From Halobacteriales archaeon QS_4_69_34 (lineage in GTDB: Archaea; Halobacteriota; Halobacteria; Halobacteriales; Halococcaceae), in contig PXRN01000012.1 of assembly GCA_003021045.1 (NCBI GenBank), positions 42,957 through 106,956 on the forward strand: a stretch of DNA of 64,000 bases, read 5' to 3'. Both the position numbers and the translations under genes were made by a program. The notes beneath the pieces are model-generated. The model saw only the letters and a program-made list of their open reading frames with translations, made no database searches and had not been told where the DNA came from. Of this stretch, positions 51,161 through 59,966 are shown piece by piece. The first letter of the stretch is position 1. Every line of letters starts with the position of its first letter.

Positions 51161-51832
51161 ATGGCGTGCATCGTCAGAGGCACGATTCCGGCCGTGGAGT
51201 TCGCCCTGTACGATGCACTCTCGTCGGTGTCCGACGTCGAGTTCGAGGTCGAGCGCGTCGTCGCAAGCGGCGAGGACGCGGCCATGCCGCTCGTGTGGGC
51301 GCGCGGGGCCGACGACGAGGTCATCGAGCGCGCGATCGAGGACGATTCGAGCACCCGGAACGTGTCGCTGCTCGCCGAGTTCGAGGACGAGCAGCTCTAC
51401 CGCATGGAGTGGGTCTCCGAGGTCGAGGTCGTCCTCCAGATGATCACGAACTCGAACGCGACGATCACCGACGCCTACGGAGTTGGGGGCAGCTGGGAAC
51501 TCCGGGTGTTCTATCCGACCCGGGACTCGGTCACGAAGACAACCGACTACGTCGCGGAGTCGGGGCTCACCTTCGATATCGGGGCGATCCGCGCGCTGGA
51601 GGGCGAGCCTTCGGGCCGGTTCGGGCTCACCGACCGCCAGTTCGAGGCGCTCCGGCGGGCCGGGGAGGCGGGCTACTTCGAGATTCCGCGGGGGATCGAT
51701 CAGGCGGACCTCGCCGACGAGCTCGGCATCTCCCACCAAGCGCTCTCGGAGCGACTCCGGCGCGGGATCGACGCGCTGGTCGAGGACACGATCCTGGTCG
51801 GCAGGGCCGAGAGCCGCGGCGAGGAGGGCTAG
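51161..51832 (+). CDS. Bat-type HTH transcription regulator
   Basis: 223 aa. The sensory part starts at once (IVRGTIPAVEFALYDALSSV), with ERVVASGEDAAMPLVWARG, LYRMEWVSEVEVVLQMITNS and WELRVFYPTRDSVTKTTDYV. The C-terminal HTH_10 is FGLTDRQFEALRRAGEAGYF, EIPRGIDQADLADELGISHQ, ALSERLRRG. Same family as the two minus-strand regulators but from a different subgroup, and without their leader. Just upstream of elp3 (107 bp), with its own promoter. Confidence 0.86.
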   Translation: MACIVRGTIPAVEFALYDALSSVSDVEFEVERVVASGEDAAMPLVWARGADDEVIERAIEDDSSTRNVSLLAEFEDEQLYRMEWVSEVEVVLQMITNSNATITDAYGVGGSWELRVFYPTRDSVTKTTDYVAESGLTFDIGAIRALEGEPSGRFGLTDRQFEALRRAGEAGYFEIPRGIDQADLADELGISHQALSERLRRGIDALVEDTILVGRAESRGEEG

Positions 51833-51939
51833 CGGGACCGCCGGCTCCCACCGCCCTCGGCCCCGACGACGGTCGGCGGCCCGGGACCGAGCGACACGCT
51901 TATTCCCGACAGGCGGGGACGGTGCGACGGGAACGAACC

Positions 51940-53679
51940 ATGAGCACCGGGTCCGAATCCGAGTCCGCGACTCCCGAACCCGAGGGGGACGCCGACGCCG
52001 CCGAGAGCGACGCGTTCGAGCGGGCGTGTGCGACGCTCGTCGAGGGGATTCTCGACGGCGAGATCGAGCGCGGCGACGTCGAGTCCGCGAAGCTCGACGC
52101 CTGCGGGGAGGTCGCCGCGCCGAAGGTGCCGACGAACGCCGAGCTCATGGACCGCGCGCCCGAGGGCCGCCGCGAGGAGCTCGAAGCCGTGCTCCGGCGA
52201 AAGCCCGTCCGCACCGCGTCGGGCGTCTCGCCGGTGGCGATCATGACCAGCCCGCAGGGCTGCCCGCACGGCAAGTGTCTGTACTGTCCCGGCGGTCCCG
52301 GCTCGGAGTTCTCCTCGGCCCAGAGCTACACCGGCGCGGAGCCCGCCGCGGCCCGGGGCGTCCAGAACGACTACGACCCCTACGGACAGGTCACCCTCCG
52401 GCTGGAACAGCTCCGGGAGATCGGCCACCCCGTCGACAAGGTGGAGCTGATCCTGATGGGCGGGACGATGACGGCGCGGTCGGCCGACTACCAGGAGTGG
52501 TTCGTCAAGCGCGCGCTCGAAGCGATGAACGACTACGACGTCTCGAAAGATCCCGCCCCGGCCGAGGGTGAGAGCTTCGCACAGGACCCGGCGGAGTACG
52601 ACTGGCGGTACACCGAGGACGTCATCGCCGAAAACGAGACCGCCGACGTGCGCAACGTCGGGACGACCTTCGAAACCAAGCCCGACTGGTGTGGCCCCGA
52701 GCAGATCGACCGGATGCTCCGGCTGGGCGGGACGAAGGTCGAGGTCGGGGTCCAGACCACCTACGAGGAGATCAACCGGGCGATGCACCGCGGGCACGGC
52801 ACGCAGGCCTCCGTGGACGCCAACCGCCGGCTCCGGGACGCGGGGTTCAAGGTCGGCTTTCACATGATGCCCGGACAGCCGGGGATGGACCGGGAGATGT
52901 GCATCGAGGACTTCAGACGGCTGTTCGAGGACGAACGGTGGCGACCCGACTACCTCAAGATCTACCCGACGCTCGTGGTTCGGGGGACCGCGACCTACGA
53001 CATGTGGCGACGGGACGAGTACGAGCCCCTCCGGAACGACGAAGCCGCCGAGCTCGTCGCCGAGATCAAGTCCCTCCTCCCGAAATACGTCCGCCTCCAG
53101 CGCGTCCAGCGCGACATCCCCGCCGACTTCATCGACGCCGGCGTCTGGAAGTCAAATCTCAGACAGCTCGCCCGCGAGCGCATGGCCGAGCACGGCTGGA
53201 GCTGTGACTGCATCCGGTGTCGGGAGGTCGGCACGAACGACCGCCCGCCCGAGCGCGTCGAACCCAACACCCTGACCTACGGCTCGGCGGGCGGCACCGA
53301 ACGGTTCCTCAGCTACGAGGACCCCGAGAGCGGCGTGCTCGTGGGTTTTTGCCGGCTGCGGTTTCCGGACGATCCCACGCGGGACGAGCTCGTCGACGCC
53401 GCGCTGGTCCGCGAGCTGCACGTCTACGGTCCGATGGTGCAGGTCGGCGAGGCCCAGCAGGCCACGGAGCGACCGAGCGGGCACGGCCCGCGAGACGGCG
53501 AGCAGAGCGTAGACTGGCAACACCGGGGGTATGGCGGGAAGCTCCTCGATCGTGCCGAGACGCTGGCCGCCGACGCGGGCTACCCGAAGCTGAGCGTCAT
53601 TAGTGGCATCGGAGCCCGCGAGTACTACCGCGACCGCGGTTACCACCAGGACGGCCCCTACGTATCGAAACGGCTCTGA
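51940..53679 (+). CDS. elp3: Elp3 tRNA uridine(34) acetyltransferase / radical SAM protein
   Basis: 579 aa. Makes the cm5U group at the wobble uridine using acetyl-CoA and SAM. The [4Fe-4S] Cys are C108-x4-C113-x2-C116 in GCPHGKCLYCPGG; VELILMGGTMTARS, FETKPDWCGPEQIDRML and HMMPGQPGMDREM follow in the radical SAM core. CDCIRCREVG (two Cys pairs) is the zinc site, and the C-terminal acetyltransferase part has RELHVYGPMVQVG, HRGYGGKLLDRAE and GAREYYRDRGY. In archaea the protein works without the other Elongator subunits. Acidic leader of about 20 residues. Confidence 0.95.
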   Translation: MSTGSESESATPEPEGDADAAESDAFERACATLVEGILDGEIERGDVESAKLDACGEVAAPKVPTNAELMDRAPEGRREELEAVLRRKPVRTASGVSPVAIMTSPQGCPHGKCLYCPGGPGSEFSSAQSYTGAEPAAARGVQNDYDPYGQVTLRLEQLREIGHPVDKVELILMGGTMTARSADYQEWFVKRALEAMNDYDVSKDPAPAEGESFAQDPAEYDWRYTEDVIAENETADVRNVGTTFETKPDWCGPEQIDRMLRLGGTKVEVGVQTTYEEINRAMHRGHGTQASVDANRRLRDAGFKVGFHMMPGQPGMDREMCIEDFRRLFEDERWRPDYLKIYPTLVVRGTATYDMWRRDEYEPLRNDEAAELVAEIKSLLPKYVRLQRVQRDIPADFIDAGVWKSNLRQLARERMAEHGWSCDCIRCREVGTNDRPPERVEPNTLTYGSAGGTERFLSYEDPESGVLVGFCRLRFPDDPTRDELVDAALVRELHVYGPMVQVGEAQQATERPSGHGPRDGEQSVDWQHRGYGGKLLDRAETLAADAGYPKLSVISGIGAREYYRDRGYHQDGPYVSKRL

Positions 53680-53912
53680 GGGCGACTGGACACCGCGCTC
53701 GGGCGCGTAGAAGACCACCGCGGAGGGCGAAACGGTGCGGGTGATGCCACGCAATGGACCGCGCCCCCGGGTGGGGAGTCGACGGGACTCCATCGCCGGC
53801 TACGAACTCAACCATAATAAGCTTGTGGCCGATTCGGCGATCGGCGAGCGAGTTCGACCCGACCGAGAGGCTGCCGGGATCCGCGCGCAAGCGCTCGACC
53901 GTACGCGGGCGA
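53680..53912. other. Convergent spacer with an isolated promoter-like element
   Basis: Between the stops of elp3 and the PHP gene one would expect only terminators, yet AACCATAATAAGCTTG at 53810-53825 is a strong AT-rich TATA-like element in GC-rich surroundings. No protein-like frame follows on either strand. Possibly a small RNA promoter; nothing else is seen. Confidence 0.35.
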
Positions 53913-54596
53913 TCAGAACGATCCGGCGAGCCGGGATCTCACCCGGCGCTCGACGCCGCCGGCGGCCTGCCGCAAGCTGATCCGCCACGGCGTGCGCTTG
54001 CCGATCACGGCCGTGCGTCCCTCACGGATCGCCGCGATGATCGCCCCCGCGGAGCGCTCGGCGGCGTCGACCTGCGTCACCGCCTGGCCGACCATCTCGG
54101 CGATATGAGCGTCGGAGCCGGCGGTCGCCGGCAGGTCGCGCTCGCGCGCGAAGCGTGCCGCCCGGCGGTTCGAGCGTCCGGTGAGCAGCCGTGAGTTGTA
54201 GACCTCGACGGCGTCCGCGCCCGCCAGTGCCTCGCGGGTGACGTTGGGCGCGACGCCGCTGCGCGAGCGCTGGAAGGGATGGGGCACGACGGCGAGACCG
54301 CCCTGTTCGTGGATCGCCGAGAGCGTCTCCGCAAAGGGTAGGCCCGCCGGAACGCCCTCCTCGATGTCGAGCGCGAGCACGTGGCCGGCGGCGCTCGTCA
54401 CCTCCGAGCCGACGATCCCGACGAGACCGAAGTCGGGGGCGCGCTCGGCCGCCTCGCGGCTGGCGTCGATCCCGTCGTGGTCGGTCACCGCCAGCGCGTC
54501 CAGCCCGACGGCCTCGGCCTGGGCGAGCAGCAGCTCGATCGGGTCCCGCCCGTCGAAGGAGAGCGCCGAGTGGGCGTGGAGTTCGACCGAGAGCAC
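53913..54596 (-). CDS. PHP domain metal-dependent phosphoesterase
   Basis: 227 aa. The metal ligands of the PHP fold are visible: ELHAHSALSFDG (His-x-His), VTDHDGID, LVGIVGSEVTSAAGHV, VVPHPF and TAGSDAHIAEMVGQAVT. These make a trinuclear metal site in family phosphatases and nucleases. It lacks the polymerase parts, so it is a stand-alone enzyme like the RNase-AM group. The GTG at 54596 directly precedes the first strand (LSVELHAHS). The C-terminus is basic (GGVERRVRSRLAGSF). Substrate unknown. Confidence 0.88.
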   Translation of the reverse strand: MLSVELHAHSALSFDGRDPIELLLAQAEAVGLDALAVTDHDGIDASREAAERAPDFGLVGIVGSEVTSAAGHVLALDIEEGVPAGLPFAETLSAIHEQGGLAVVPHPFQRSRSGVAPNVTREALAGADAVEVYNSRLLTGRSNRRAARFARERDLPATAGSDAHIAEMVGQAVTQVDAAERSAGAIIAAIREGRTAVIGKRTPWRISLRQAAGGVERRVRSRLAGSF

Positions 54597-54732
54597 GGCT
54601 GCCGTTCGGCCGGGGCGTGGAAAAAGCGACCCGGTTCCCGACGATCGGTCGTCAGAACGAAGGCAGGGGAGATCGGCGTGCTGGCGCACCGATCAGAAAG
54701 CGCTTTGAGCCGGCCGCCGAAACCGAAGGCAA

Positions 54733-56991
54733 ATGGGGCTGTCAGGGACCGACCGCGAGCGCGTCGTCGCCGAGCTCGGGCGCGAGCCCACGCCCGCCGA
54801 GGCCGCGCTGTTCGAGAACCTCTGGAGTGAACACTGTGCGTACCGCTCCTCGCGTCCGCTACTCGGTGCGTTCGACGCCGAGGGCACACACGTCGTCGTC
54901 GGCCCGGGCGACGACGCCGCCGTGGTCGCCGTCCCCACTCCGGGCGACGAGCCCGCCGAGACCTACCTCACGCTGGGCATCGAGAGCCACAACCACCCCT
55001 CCTACGTCGATCCCTACGACGGCGCGGCCACGGGCGTCGGCGGAATCGTCCGGGACACGCTCTCGATGGGCGCGTACCCGATCGCCCTGCTCGACTCGCT
55101 GTACTTCGGCGACTTCGACGCCGAGCACTCCCGGTATCTCTTCGAGGGGGTGGTCGAGGGCATCGCCGACTACGGCAACGCCATCGGCGTCCCGACGGTG
55201 GGCGGCAGCGTCGCCTTCCATTCCGGATACACCGGCAACCCGCTGGTGAACGTCGCCTGTGTGGGCCTCTTGGACGCCGACCGGCTCGTCACCGCCGAGG
55301 CACAGGAGAACGGGAACCGGCTCGTGCTCGTCGGCAACGCCACCGGCCGGGACGGGCTCGGCGGGGCGAGCTTCGCCTCGGAGGACCTCACGGAGGACGC
55401 CGAAACCGAGGATCGGCCCGCGGTGCAGGTCGGCGACCCCTACACCGAGAAACTGCTGATCGAGGCCAACGAGACGCTCGTCGAAGAGGGGATGATCGAG
55501 TCCGCGCGCGACCTCGGCGCGGCCGGGCTGGGCGGCGCGACGGCCGAGCTGGTCGCCAAGGGCAACCTCGGCGCGCGAATCGACCTCGACGCGGTCCATC
55601 AGCGCGAGCCCGGGATGAGTGCGATCGAGATCCTGCTCGCCGAGTCCCAAGAGCGGATGTGCTATGAGGTCGCCCCGGGAAACGTCGCCCGCGTGCAGGC
55701 GATCGCGGAGCGCTTCGAGCTCGGCTGCTCGACCATCGGCGAGGTGACCACAGGGAACTACGTCTGTGCCTTCGACGACGAGCAGGTGGTCGACGTCCCC
55801 GCCGCCTTCCTCGCCGACGGCGCACCGTCACACGACCTGCCGACGGAATCGCCCGAACGACCCGAGCGGGACCTCCCGACGCCCGCGCCCGACCTCGAAA
55901 CGGCCGTCGAGACCGTCGTGGCCGACCCGAACACCGCGAGCAAGGAGTGGGTCTACCGCCAGTACGACCACGAGGTCGGGCTCCGGACGGCAGTGCGGCC
56001 GGGCGCGGACAGCGCCGTGCTGGCGATCCGCGAGGCCGGCGGCAACGGCGAACGCGGAGCCGGCAACGGAGCCGGAGCCACGGAGGGGGTCGGCCTCGCG
56101 CTGTCGGCGGGCGCGGAGCCGGGCTGGACGGCGGCGGCCCCCCGCGACGGCGCGCGGGCGATCGCGCTCGAGAACGCGACGAACCTCGCCGCGGCGGGCG
56201 CGACGCCGCTCGCCGCGGTCGACTGCCTCAACGGCGGCAACCCCGAGAAGCCCGGCGTCTACGGCGGCTTTTCGAGGGCCGTCGACGGTCTCGCATCCAT
56301 GTGTAGCGAGCTCTCCGTCCCGGTCGTGGGCGGCAACGTCTCGCTGTACAACGACTCCGCCACGGGGCCGATCCCGCCGACGCCGACGCTGGCGATGGTC
56401 GGGACGCGGGCGGATTACGACCCACCGCCGACGACCTTCGAGGGCGATGGCACGGTGCTGATCGTCGGCGATCGCGCCCTCGGTGCTGACGGTGACGCCG
56501 ACGGCAGCGGTGACGGCGACGGCGAGAGGGCGGGCGCGGGCCTCGGCGGTTCGGCGTACCTCGCGAACTTCGACGGCATGGACGACTTCCCGGCGCTGCC
56601 GGACCGGCCACGCGAGTTCGTCGAGACGCTCGCCGCGGTGACGAACCACGGGGCGACGCTGGCGGTCCGCGACGCGAGCCACGGCGGGCTCGCGGTCACG
56701 CTCGCGGAGATGGTCACTCTGGAAACCGGCGCGGACATCGCACTCGACGACGCGGGAGACACGACGAGCGCCGTCGAGTGCCTGTTCCACGAGCAGCCCG
56801 GTCGCGCGGTCGTCGAGACGACCAGTCCGGCGGCGGTGCACGAAGCGTTCTCGGGGGTCGCGCCCGTCCACGAGGCCGGCAAGACGACCGCAACCGGCCG
56901 TCTCGAAGTCGCCCTCGGCGATTGGGGGCTCTCGATGTCGGCCGAGCGCATCGGGGAGCTGCGCGACACCATCGCGCGGGAGCTCCCGTAA
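54733..56991 (+). CDS. purL: Phosphoribosylformylglycinamidine synthase subunit PurL
   Basis: 752 aa synthetase of the small type that works with separate PurQ and Pur[21 protein letters not shown] is the conserved first block; [20 protein letters not shown] holds the catalytic His; [36 protein letters not shown] and [15 protein letters not shown] follow, and [20 protein letters not shown] is in the second half. Two low-complexity inserts (residues 436-452 and about 588-603) are typical haloarchaeal loops. GAAAGCGCTTTGAG lies about 27 bp upstream. Confidence 0.95.
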   Translation: MGLSGTDRERVVAELGREPTPAEAALFENLWSEHCAYRSSRPLLGAFDAEGTHVVVGPGDDAAVVAVPTPGDEPAETYLTLGIESHNHPSYVDPYDGAATGVGGIVRDTLSMGAYPIALLDSLYFGDFDAEHSRYLFEGVVEGIADYGNAIGVPTVGGSVAFHSGYTGNPLVNVACVGLLDADRLVTAEAQENGNRLVLVGNATGRDGLGGASFASEDLTEDAETEDRPAVQVGDPYTEKLLIEANETLVEEGMIESARDLGAAGLGGATAELVAKGNLGARIDLDAVHQREPGMSAIEILLAESQERMCYEVAPGNVARVQAIAERFELGCSTIGEVTTGNYVCAFDDEQVVDVPAAFLADGAPSHDLPTESPERPERDLPTPAPDLETAVETVVADPNTASKEWVYRQYDHEVGLRTAVRPGADSAVLAIREAGGNGERGAGNGAGATEGVGLALSAGAEPGWTAAAPRDGARAIALENATNLAAAGATPLAAVDCLNGGNPEKPGVYGGFSRAVDGLASMCSELSVPVVGGNVSLYNDSATGPIPPTPTLAMVGTRADYDPPPTTFEGDGTVLIVGDRALGADGDADGSGDGDGERAGAGLGGSAYLANFDGMDDFPALPDRPREFVETLAAVTNHGATLAVRDASHGGLAVTLAEMVTLETGADIALDDAGDTTSAVECLFHEQPGRAVVETTSPAAVHEAFSGVAPVHEAGKTTATGRLEVALGDWGLSMSAERIGELRDTIARELP

Positions 56992-57022
56992 GTGCCGCGT
57001 TCGCCCGGCTCCCGGTAGTGGC

Positions 57023-58639
57023 ATGAGACGGTACGCCGTCCTCGGGCTCGCCGTCGCGCTCGTCCTCGCGGGCTGTAGTGCTCCGCTCGGGACGCCGGAC
57101 GCGGCCACCGGCGGGACGACCGCGACGCCGACGACGGAGCTGCCGGCGACGACCGGGGCAGCGCCCACAACGGAGTACGATTCGAGCGTGGCGACCGCCG
57201 CGGAGTCAGGGGCCGAAGGGACGCCAGCGACGACCACGGCCGCGACCGGCGCGACCGAGCCGGCGGCGGGCGATCCGACGGCGACCGTTCCGAGGACGCC
57301 GCTCCCGGCCGCGACGGACTCGCCCGGGGTCCGCGCGGCCGCCGAGCGCCACTCCATCCGGGTCGAGAACGGGACGCTGCCGGTCGCGGTCGACCCGAAC
57401 CTGACGTTCGCGCGGATGCAGCGGCTGCTCGGGACGGACGTCTCGCCGCCCACCGCGGTGCGGATCCGCTCGGGACGGACGCTCGCCGCGGACGCGTTCG
57501 CGTTCCCGCCGTTCCTCCGGCTGTTCGGCGTCGGCTCGTCGATCGGGGACGGACCGACCGCGACCGGGCTCACCCGGGGACCGAACGCGGTCGCCCTGAG
57601 CGTGCGGGCCGCCGCCGATGGCACGACGGCCGAGACGACGCTCGCCCACGAGTTCGTCCACGTCACGCAGATCCGGGCGGGCTGGTTCGACGCTCTCGTG
57701 AACGCGACCCACGGCACGGGCGCGGCGGGCTCGACCGACGGCGACCTCGCCTTCGAGGCCGTCCTCGAAGGCGCGGCCGTCGCCGCGACCGACGCCTACC
57801 GGCGTACGTACCTCCCGCGAGTCGAACGCGCCCGGAGAAGCCTCGCCCGGCGGTACCGAAACGCGAGCGCCGGCGAGCGCTACACCCTCGCGCCGTATCT
57901 TTTCGGCACGCAGTATGTCGCCTCGCGGATCGACTCGCCGACCGACCTCGGGGCGGTCCAAGAGAGCGCGCCCCGGACGACCGAGGAGCTCATCCACCGG
58001 CTCTCGCCCGGCTCGGAGCCACCCGTCCCCCTCCGGGTGGCCGTCGCCGGGAGCGGGGAGGCGGGCTGGCGCGCCGTCGAGCGGACGACGGCCGGCGAGC
58101 TGTTCGTCCGGGTCGCGCTCGATCCAGCCTTGAGCGACGCCCGCGCCGCGCGGGCGGCCGCCGGCTGGGGCAACGACCGCCGGCTGGCGTTCGAGCGAAG
58201 CGACGGCCCCGAGACAGGTAGCGGCCCCGCGGCCAGCGACGGCCCCGGGACCGGCGGGACCGACGACACCGGTGGCGCCAGCGAGGGTGGCGAGCGGGGC
58301 TACGCATGGGTGCTCCGCTTCGACGATGCGGCGAACGCGACCGACTTCGCGGGCGCGCTCGAGACTTCGCTCGACCGGCGCGCACGACGGGTGGGGGGCG
58401 AGCGAACGGGCGAGGGCGGACGGGCAGCGGACGAAAGCGGACGGAAGCGGACGGACAGCGAGCGGGCGGCGGACGGAAGCGGACGAACGGACGGGAGCTG
58501 GCGAACCGACGGGACGGCGTTCGCGTTCGAGCGCGTCGACGACCGGACGGTCGTCCTCTTGCTCGGCGCGCCGAGGTTCGTCGACGGCGCGAGCGCGGGC
58601 GTAGCGGACGGTCGCGTCGTGGTTCGGCCGGGCGAGTGA
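57023..58639 (+). CDS. Hvo_1808-type surface lipoprotein with HExxH motif
   Basis: 538 aa. Lipoprotein signal AVLGLAVALVLAGC (lipidated Cys near residue 18), a Thr/Ala/Glu-rich stalk of about 85 residues, then a globular part with TTLAHEFVHVTQIRAGWFD: H209-E-F-V-H213 is a zinc-protease-type HExxH. EAVLEGAAVAATDAY, with a possible third Glu ligand, follows about 35 residues later. The C-terminal third is interrupted by two Gly/Asp/Arg-rich inserts, the second made of GR/DGS-type short repeats. I know the family as Hvo_1808 surface proteins. Proteolytic activity is inferred. Starts 31 bp after purL. Confidence 0.85.
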   Translation: MRRYAVLGLAVALVLAGCSAPLGTPDAATGGTTATPTTELPATTGAAPTTEYDSSVATAAESGAEGTPATTTAATGATEPAAGDPTATVPRTPLPAATDSPGVRAAAERHSIRVENGTLPVAVDPNLTFARMQRLLGTDVSPPTAVRIRSGRTLAADAFAFPPFLRLFGVGSSIGDGPTATGLTRGPNAVALSVRAAADGTTAETTLAHEFVHVTQIRAGWFDALVNATHGTGAAGSTDGDLAFEAVLEGAAVAATDAYRRTYLPRVERARRSLARRYRNASAGERYTLAPYLFGTQYVASRIDSPTDLGAVQESAPRTTEELIHRLSPGSEPPVPLRVAVAGSGEAGWRAVERTTAGELFVRVALDPALSDARAARAAAGWGNDRRLAFERSDGPETGSGPAASDGPGTGGTDDTGGASEGGERGYAWVLRFDDAANATDFAGALETSLDRRARRVGGERTGEGGRAADESGRKRTDSERAADGSGRTDGSWRTDGTAFAFERVDDRTVVLLLGAPRFVDGASAGVADGRVVVRPGE

Positions 58640-58723
58640 GAAGCCCCGAGCACAGCCGTCACGGTGCGAGGTGGAGACCACCGATGAGAAACCCCCGAAC
58701 CCGCCGATCGGGAGTCGCCCGCC

Positions 58724-59092
58724 TCAGACGAGCGCGAACGCGATCGGGACGCCGAAGGCGACGAGCAGCCCCACGAGGGCGACGAGGACGCCGACGCCGA
58801 CCTGTCGGCCGGTGTACTCGCTCATCGGCGCGGTCTCCCGGGGACCGACCGGCTCGATGCCCCCGTGGGCGTCCTCGTCGTCCTCGCCCGCGTCCGGATG
58901 GCCCTCGGTCCGCTCGTCTTCGACCATCGTCCCCCCGCCGGCCTCGTCGGCCTGGGTCTGGCCACCCTCGCTCTCCCGGGGCTCGGTCGGTGTGCCTTCG
59001 TCCCCGGACCCCTCGCCGGAGACCTGTGTGAACTGCACGCCGCCCTCGCCGTCCGCCCCGTTCGACTCGTCGGCGTCTTCGCCTTCGACCAT
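58724..59092 (-). CDS. Acidic single-pass membrane protein (DUF7550-like)
   Basis: 122 aa. About 90 residues rich in Glu, Asp, Gly and Thr, then MSEYTGRQVGVGVLVALVGL and a hydrophobic end VAFGVPIAFALV. The second part resembles the haloarchaeal DUF7550 family as I remember it, which lacks the long acidic leader. An internal ATG at that point would yield a 32-residue protein, so the start at 59092 is not certain. Probably tail-anchored with the acidic part in the cytoplasm. Confidence 0.6.
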   Translation of the reverse strand: MVEGEDADESNGADGEGGVQFTQVSGEGSGDEGTPTEPRESEGGQTQADEAGGGTMVEDERTEGHPDAGEDDEDAHGGIEPVGPRETAPMSEYTGRQVGVGVLVALVGLLVAFGVPIAFALV

Positions 59093-59263
59093 ACCCCACT
59101 CGACGCGCCCCGCCACTAAAGTATGCGCGGAGCGGGCTCGCCGTCCCACCGTGGTCGGGGTATGCGGGCGGCGAGACGGATCGACCGACGAGCGCCACGG
59201 GAGATCGATCTCCGTGGTCGAGGCCACGGGAGGAGTTTTCCCCGTCGGCACCGAGGATCGTCC

Positions 59264-59638
59264 ATGTCCCGGGCGGGCGGCGAGATGGCGCTCGTGATCG
59301 GCTTCGACGCGCTCCGGCGGCTCTCGGATCCGGCGGCCGCCGTCGAGGACGCCGGTCGGTGGACCGTAGAGGTCGGCGTGGCCGCCGAGGACTACGACGA
59401 GCTGCGGGCGTTCCTCGACCGGGAGGGCGTCGAGCCGGGGTTCGTCGCCGGCGAGCGGGGGCTGATCGGCGGGCTCGCGGCCGTCCGCCAGCGTGTCACC
59501 GCCGACCGCCACGTGTTCGTCGGGACGACCGACGAGGACAGGGCGACCGCCGAGGCCGTGGGCTGGGAGTATCTCGCCGTCGAGATGGCCGCCGGAAAGG
59601 CCGGGTGGGGTCTCACAGCCGAGGACGAGGGGTCCTGA
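59264..59638 (+). CDS. DUF7124-like haloarchaeal protein
   Basis: 124 aa. ALVIGFDALRRLSDPAAAVE, WTVEVGVAAEDYDELRAFL, TADRHVFVGTTDEDRATAEA and VGWEYLAVEMAAGKAGWGL resemble the haloarchaeal DUF7124 family, small alpha/beta proteins of unknown role. GGAGGAGTTTTCCC lies about 27 bp before the ATG at 59264; the ATG at 59285 is an alternative that matches relatives slightly better. Confidence 0.65.
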   Translation: MSRAGGEMALVIGFDALRRLSDPAAAVEDAGRWTVEVGVAAEDYDELRAFLDREGVEPGFVAGERGLIGGLAAVRQRVTADRHVFVGTTDEDRATAEAVGWEYLAVEMAAGKAGWGLTAEDEGS

Positions 59639-59966
59639 CACTCCCGGTGACTGCGGTGTCTACGGAGAACGGACGGCGACCTGTCGCCGTCGCTCCCGGA
59701 CCGATCTCTCCGGACTCGATCGACCGAGTCGAGATCACAGCCGTGAGAACCGTCGATCGGGCGATCGGGACGACACCGGACAGTCCGCCACCGCTGTCTT
59801 CCGGTCTCCTCGTTCGGAATTGGTACGTTCGAAACGACCGTCGAACCGGAGACTCCCGCGCACACCTTCGAGAGTGCCGCGTCCCTCCATCGATCCGTCC
59901 GTCCGGTCACGCGGACCGACGCCCGCAACTATTATATCAGTGGTGGGCGAACCGATCAGGCGAACT
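59639..59966. other. 328-bp spacer, only a promoter seen
   Basis: Between the DUF7124-like gene and the Gln-rich protein. Apart from the TATA box at its right end, I see no gene, repeat or RNA signature. Composition is somewhat less GC-rich than the coding parts. Confidence 0.5.
59928..59938 (+). promoter_or_regulatory. Promoter of the Gln-rich secreted protein
   Basis: ACTATTATATC is among the best TATA boxes of the window. It lies about 34 bp before the ATG at 59967, leaving a leader of only a few bases. Confidence 0.6.

Noticed and set aside
53850..53910. GAGTTCGACCC as the T-arm of a tRNA
   Set aside because: No matching acceptor stem or anticodon arm could be built around it. A tRNAscan-SE run would settle it.
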